A DNA stretch of 64,000 nucleotides from Sphingomonas horti (GTDB lineage: Bacteria; Pseudomonadota; Alphaproteobacteria; Sphingomonadales; Sphingomonadaceae), in contig NZ_WQMS01000020.1 in the NCBI RefSeq assembly GCF_009753715.1, forward strand, positions 124,001-188,000, in the 5' to 3' direction. Positions 60,096 through 64,000 of the stretch are shown here, piece by piece; the first letter of the stretch is position 1; each line of letters begins with the position of its first letter. The notes beneath the pieces are model-generated. The model saw only the letters and a list, made by a program, of their open reading frames with translations. It made no database searches and had not been told where the DNA came from. Position numbers and translations under genes: made by a program.

Positions 60096-62039
60096 ATGGC
60101 GCAAAGCAGCAGCGGAACCGACGGAGAGCGCCGGCTCGACCTGATCGCGATGGGGCGCGCGGGGGTCGATCTTTACGGCGAGCAGGTCGGCGGGCGGCTG
60201 GAGGATATGGGCAGCTTCGCCAAATATATCGGCGGCAGCCCGACCAACACCGCGGTCGGGGCTTCCCGCCTGGGGCTTGACGTCGGGCTGCTGACGCGAG
60301 TGGGCGGCGATCATTTCGGCCGCTTCATCCGCGAGGAACTGGAACGCGAGGGCGTGGACACGGCCGGCGTGCGCACCGACCCGGACCGGCTGACCGCGCT
60401 CGCGATCCTGGGCATTCGCGACCCCGACAGCTTCCCCCTCGTCTTCTACCGCGAGAATTGCGCAGACATGGCGCTGTGTGTCGACGATATCGATCCGGCA
60501 TTGATCGCCCGGACAGGCGCGCTGCTGGTCAGCGGGACGCATCTGTCCCGCCCCGGCGTTTTCCAGGCGAGCATGAAAGCGGCCGAGCTGATGAAGCGCC
60601 AGGGCGGCCGTGTGGTGTTCGACATCGACTATCGGCCGGTGCTCTGGGGTCTGGCCGCGAAGGAAAATGGCGAAGACCGGTTCGTCGCCAGCGCGGCAGT
60701 GACGGAGTCGCTGCAGCGCATCCTGCCGCTTTGCGACCTGGTCGTCGGCACCGAAGAAGAAATTCATATCCTGGGCGGCCTGAGCGACACGGTTTCGGCC
60801 CTCCGCGCCATCCGCGAGCGCACCGCCGCACTGTTGGTATGCAAGCGCGGCGCGAACGGGTGCGTCGCAATTCCTGGCGCGGTTCCCGATGACCTCGACG
60901 ATGCCGTCGTCGAGCGCGGATTTCCCGTCGAAGTGTTCAACGTGCTGGGCGCGGGCGACGCCTTCATGGCCGGGTTCCTGCGCGGCTGGCTTCGTGATGA
61001 GCCGCTGGAGCAATGCTGCGCGTTCGCCAATGCCTGTGGCGCGATCGTCGTTTCGCGGCATGGCTGCGCGCCGGCGATGGCGTCGTGGGAGGAGCTGCAG
61101 CTTTTCCTCGATCGCCAGGACTGGCCGCACCGGCTGCGCGAGAGCGTCGAGCTGGAGCATGTCCACTGGGCGACCAATCGTCACCGCGATTACCCGGAGC
61201 TGACGGTGCTGGCGGTCGACCACCGCAGCCAGTTCGACGACCTGCTCGCCGAGCTCGGAGCCGGCACGCCGGAGCAGGTGGCGCATTTCAAGCGCCTGGC
61301 GCTCGATGCGGTCCACCAGGTGGCCGCGGGCGACCCGCGTTTCGGCGTCCTGCTCGACGGCCGCTTCGGCGCCCGCGCGTTGGAGGCCGCGGCGGATCTT
61401 CCCTATTGGATCGGGCGGCCGATCGAAGTGCCGGGATCGCGGCCGATCCGCTTCGAAGGCGCCCCGGACGTGGAGACCAGCTTGCGCGAATGGCCGCTGA
61501 ACCATGTCGTCAAATGCCTGGTCTTCTACCATCCGGACGACGATCAGGAGATGAAGGCGCGGCAGGACCGCCAATTGCTGCGACTGTTCGATGCCTGCCG
61601 TGCGACGCGGCACGAATTCCTGCTGGAGATCATCGCGTCGAAACACGGGCCGGTCGACAGCACGACCGTCGCGCGCGTGATCGATCACATCTATTCGCTC
61701 GGCATCTATCCGGACTGGTGGAAGCTGGAGCCGGCCGACGACGCGCCGACCTGGGACGCCGTGCAGGCCGCGATCCTGCGCTACGATCCGCTGTGTCGCG
61801 GGATCGTGCTGCTGGGACTCTCCGCGCCGCGCGAGGAATTGCTGGCGGCGATATCGGCAGCCGCGCCGTTCGGGCTCGTCCGGGGCTTCGCGGTCGGGCG
61901 GACGATCTTCCATGAGGTCGCCGCAGGGTGGCTGACGGGCGTGATCGACGATGCCGGCGCGGTCGCGGCGCTGGCCGAGAATCTGCGCGTGCTTTCCGAT
62001 GCCTGGCGGACGGCGCGCGATGCGCGGCAGGCGGCATGA
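60096..62039 (+). CDS. iolC: IolC-DUF2090 fusion: 5-dehydro-2-deoxygluconokinase
   Basis: A 647-residue two-domain enzyme. The N-terminal PfkB kinase (to about 320) has GGSPTNTAVGASRLGLDVGL and the catalytic GAGDAFMAGFLRGW (Asp about 288); it phosphorylates 2-deoxy-5-keto-gluconate. The C-terminal 300 residues are DUF2090, related to class I aldolases, and may perform the IolJ cleavage step to malonate semialdehyde and DHAP. Such fusions are known in alphaproteobacterial iol clusters. The stop is one base before the iolD ATG. Confidence 0.93.
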   Translation: MAQSSSGTDGERRLDLIAMGRAGVDLYGEQVGGRLEDMGSFAKYIGGSPTNTAVGASRLGLDVGLLTRVGGDHFGRFIREELEREGVDTAGVRTDPDRLTALAILGIRDPDSFPLVFYRENCADMALCVDDIDPALIARTGALLVSGTHLSRPGVFQASMKAAELMKRQGGRVVFDIDYRPVLWGLAAKENGEDRFVASAAVTESLQRILPLCDLVVGTEEEIHILGGLSDTVSALRAIRERTAALLVCKRGANGCVAIPGAVPDDLDDAVVERGFPVEVFNVLGAGDAFMAGFLRGWLRDEPLEQCCAFANACGAIVVSRHGCAPAMASWEELQLFLDRQDWPHRLRESVELEHVHWATNRHRDYPELTVLAVDHRSQFDDLLAELGAGTPEQVAHFKRLALDAVHQVAAGDPRFGVLLDGRFGARALEAAADLPYWIGRPIEVPGSRPIRFEGAPDVETSLREWPLNHVVKCLVFYHPDDDQEMKARQDRQLLRLFDACRATRHEFLLEIIASKHGPVDSTTVARVIDHIYSLGIYPDWWKLEPADDAPTWDAVQAAILRYDPLCRGIVLLGLSAPREELLAAISAAAPFGLVRGFAVGRTIFHEVAAGWLTGVIDDAGAVAALAENLRVLSDAWRTARDARQAA

Positions 62040-62040
62040 T

Positions 62041-63873
62041 ATGAGCAGCGTACGCCTCACCATGGCCCAGGCGCTGACGCGCTGGTTGGCGGCGCAGTCC
62101 GTTGAGATCGACGGCGTCGTGCTGCCCTATTTCGCCGGCGTCTGGGCGATCTTCGGTCATGGCAATGTCGCGGGCGTGGGCGAAGCGCTGGCCGGCATGA
62201 GCGATGCGCTGCCGACATATCGCGCCCATAACGAACAAGGCATGGCGCATGCGGCGATCGCTTTCGCCAAGGCGAGCCGGAGGCGGCGGGCCATGGCCTG
62301 CACGACCTCGATTGGGCCCGGCGCCACCAATATGGTGACGGCCGCTGCGCTGGCGCATGTGAACCGGCTTCCGGTGCTGTTCCTGCCCGGCGACGTCTAT
62401 GCCAGCCGCCGGCCGGACCCGGTGCTGCAACAGGTCGAGGACTTCGCCGACGCGACCGTTTCCGCAAACGACTGCTTCCGCCCCGTCTCCCGGCTGTTCG
62501 ACCGGATCGCCCGGCCCGAACAGATCATCGATGCGCTGCCCCGCGCGATGGCGGTACTGACCGACCCGGCGCTGTGCGGTCCGGTCACGCTCTGCCTGTG
62601 CCAGGACGTGCAGGCGGAGGCGTTTGATTTCCCGGAAAGATTTTTCGCGCCCAAGGTCTGGCGCCAGCGGCGCATCCGCCCGGACGAGGCCGAGCTGGGC
62701 GCGCTCATTGCCGCCCTTCGCCGGTCAAGCGCGCCGCTGATCGTGGCGGGCGGCGGGGTGCTCTATTCCGAGGCCGAGCAGATGTTGGCCGACTTTGCCG
62801 CCGGCACTGGCGTTCCCGTCGCGGAAACGCAGGCGGGGAAGGGGGCACTCGCCTGGGATCATCCCCAGGCGCTCGGCAGCATCGGGGTGACCGGCACCAG
62901 CGCGGCCAATCGCGCTGCGGAAGCCGCCGACCTGGTGATCGGAATCGGCACGCGGCTGCAGGACTTCACGACCGGGTCGCGCACCCTGTTCGCGGGCAAG
63001 CGGCTGTTCCAGGTCAATGTTGCGACCCATGACCTCGCCAAGCAGGATGCCGAGCCGGTGCAGGGCGATGCGCGCGCGACGCTCGCCGCGCTGGGCGAGG
63101 CGCTGGGCGACTGGGGCGCGCCGGCCGAATGGGCCGAGGCTAACCGATCGGCAGTTGTAGAGTGGAACCGCGCCTGGGATGCGGCGACGCGGGCGGGCGA
63201 CGCGCTGCCGTCCGATGCGCAAGTGATCGGCGCTGTGTGGCGGCAGGCGCGCGAGGACGCGGTCGTGGTCTGCGCGGCCGGCGGGTTGCCGGGCGAACTG
63301 CACAAGCTTTGGCGCACGCGCCGGCCGGGCGGCTATCATGTCGAATATGGCTATTCGTGCATGGGTTATGAAATCGCGGGCGGTCTGGGCGTGAAGATGG
63401 CCGATCCTGCGCGCGACGTGTGCGTGATGGTCGGCGACGGCAGCTATCTGATGCTGAACTCGGAGCTCGCCACCTCGGTGATGCTCGGCGTCAAGATCAC
63501 TGTCGTATTGCTCGACAATCGCGGCTTCGGCTGCATTAACCGGCTGCAGCAGGGGACGGGCGGTCGGCCGTTCAACAATCTGCTCGCCGACACCCGGCAT
63601 GACGCGCTCCCCGATATCGACTTTGCTGCCCACGCGAGGAGCCTCGGCGCCCAAGCCGAGAAGGTGCAGGGCATCGCGGAGCTGGAGGCGGCGCTCGCGC
63701 GCGCGGGGGCGTCCGACAAGAGCTATGTGATCGTCATAGACACCGATCCGGCGATCACCACCGAGGCGGGCGGGCATTGGTGGGACGTGGCGGTGCCGGA
63801 AGTCTCGCCGCGCGCCGAGGTCCGGGCCGCACGCCGCGACTATGAGGCCAGGATTTCGGGAGACAGGAAATGA
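62041..63873 (+). CDS. iolD: 3D-(3,5/4)-trihydroxycyclohexane-1,2-dione hydrolase
   Basis: TPP-dependent ring-opening step of inositol catabolism, giving 5-deoxyglucuronate. 610 residues, acetolactate-synthase fold: RAHNEQGMAHAAIAFAKASR and CTTSIGPGATNMVTAAALAH in the N-terminal domain, a central nucleotide-like domain, and the TPP site VGDGSYLMLNSELATS with LLDNRGFGCINRLQQG toward the end. Full length. Coupled to iolE by ATGA. Confidence 0.96.
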   Translation: MSSVRLTMAQALTRWLAAQSVEIDGVVLPYFAGVWAIFGHGNVAGVGEALAGMSDALPTYRAHNEQGMAHAAIAFAKASRRRRAMACTTSIGPGATNMVTAAALAHVNRLPVLFLPGDVYASRRPDPVLQQVEDFADATVSANDCFRPVSRLFDRIARPEQIIDALPRAMAVLTDPALCGPVTLCLCQDVQAEAFDFPERFFAPKVWRQRRIRPDEAELGALIAALRRSSAPLIVAGGGVLYSEAEQMLADFAAGTGVPVAETQAGKGALAWDHPQALGSIGVTGTSAANRAAEAADLVIGIGTRLQDFTTGSRTLFAGKRLFQVNVATHDLAKQDAEPVQGDARATLAALGEALGDWGAPAEWAEANRSAVVEWNRAWDAATRAGDALPSDAQVIGAVWRQAREDAVVVCAAGGLPGELHKLWRTRRPGGYHVEYGYSCMGYEIAGGLGVKMADPARDVCVMVGDGSYLMLNSELATSVMLGVKITVVLLDNRGFGCINRLQQGTGGRPFNNLLADTRHDALPDIDFAAHARSLGAQAEKVQGIAELEAALARAGASDKSYVIVIDTDPAITTEAGGHWWDVAVPEVSPRAEVRAARRDYEARISGDRK

Positions 63874-64000
63874 CGATCCGCTGGGGCGTGAGCCCGATCG
63901 CCTGGTGCAATGACGACATGCGTGAGCTGGGCGGCGACACGACGCTCGACGAGCTGCTGACGGACGTGAAGGAGATCGGCTTCGCAGGCGTCGAGCTCGG
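63870..64000 (+). CDS. iolE: myo-Inosose-2 dehydratase (5' fragment)
   Basis: Only the first 43 codons are in the window: MTIRWGVSPIAWCNDDMREL then GGDTTLDELLTDVKEIGFAG, the clear N-terminus of IolE, which dehydrates scyllo-inosose ahead of IolD. The ATG overlaps the iolD stop. iolB and iolA would be expected further on. Confidence 0.93.
   Translation, partial: MTIRWGVSPIAWCNDDMRELGGDTTLDELLTDVKEIGFAGVEL

Noticed and set aside
60045-62063. A 672-codon open frame opposite iolC
   Set aside because: Mirror of the IolC reading frame with no domain; GC-rich third positions keep stops rare on the other strand.
48795-64000. A second copy of the tRNA-Glu 3' end as attR
   Set aside because: By eye I found no repeat of the T-arm/acceptor segment downstream in the window, so island boundaries on that side are not defined here.
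1-64000. CRISPR array, complete insertion sequence or prophage
   Set aside because: No regularly spaced direct repeats, no transposase gene and no phage structural genes were found; the only mobile trace is the integrase remnant.

Overview
This 64 kb window is GC-rich, densely coding chromosomal DNA of an alphaproteobacterium, most likely a member of the Sphingomonadales (Sphingomonas or a close relative). The assignment rests on the gene families seen: many TonB-dependent receptors including one of the Caulobacter/Xanthomonas/sphingomonad type, a PEP-CTERM-anchored metalloprotease, an astAB operon with an M20 hydrolase, a KorAB pair, a DOMON-like/NamZ pair, and short palindromic intergenic repeats of the kind scattered through sphingomonad chromosomes. 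It is an inference from gene content; no rRNA gene is present to confirm it.

Layout. 1-6.6 kb: metK (C-terminal end cut by the window edge), lnt, a hypothetical/VOC gene pair and alaS. 6.6-12.8 kb: an FAD oxidoreductase, a DUF72 protein and the arginine succinyltransferase operon (M20 hydrolase, astA, astB). 12.8-22.6 kb: two methyltransferase-type enzymes (one Cfa-like), a CDP-alcohol phosphatidyltransferase, a serine hydrolase, korA-korB, an SDR and purF. 22.7-32 kb: PEP-CTERM metalloprotease, hisI, secreted M28 peptidase plus amidohydrolase, rppH, an alpha/beta hydrolase, tyrS, and a DOMON-like/NamZ pair probably acting on peptidoglycan. 32-48.7 kb: tlyA, a TonB receptor, an S9 peptidase, a Baeyer-Villiger-type monooxygenase, a formaldehyde-detoxification run (methyltransferase, adhC, VOC, fghA, PhyH), a GH43-like protein, and a TetR-controlled EmrAB/OMF tripartite exporter.

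48.7-64 kb is the accessory-looking part. A tRNA-Glu(CUC) is followed at once by a frameshifted, truncated tyrosine-integrase remnant. Next come a TonB receptor/AppA-type phytase operon, a divergent PepSY/response regulator/histidine kinase operon, and a myo-inositol catabolism cluster: a further TonB receptor, inositol dehydrogenase, RpiR-type regulator, IolC-DUF2090 fusion, IolD, and IolE running off the window. A GGAA-N6-TTCC-like site recurs in front of the receptor, in the dehydrogenase/regulator divergent promoter, and in front of iolC, which suggests one IolR regulon. Together these genes could take phytate from outer-membrane capture and dephosphorylation to inositol breakdown.

Several 55-130 bp palindromic repeats lie between genes, and some supply start or stop codons for their neighbours (6665, 24490). 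No CRISPR array, complete insertion sequence or intact prophage was seen.
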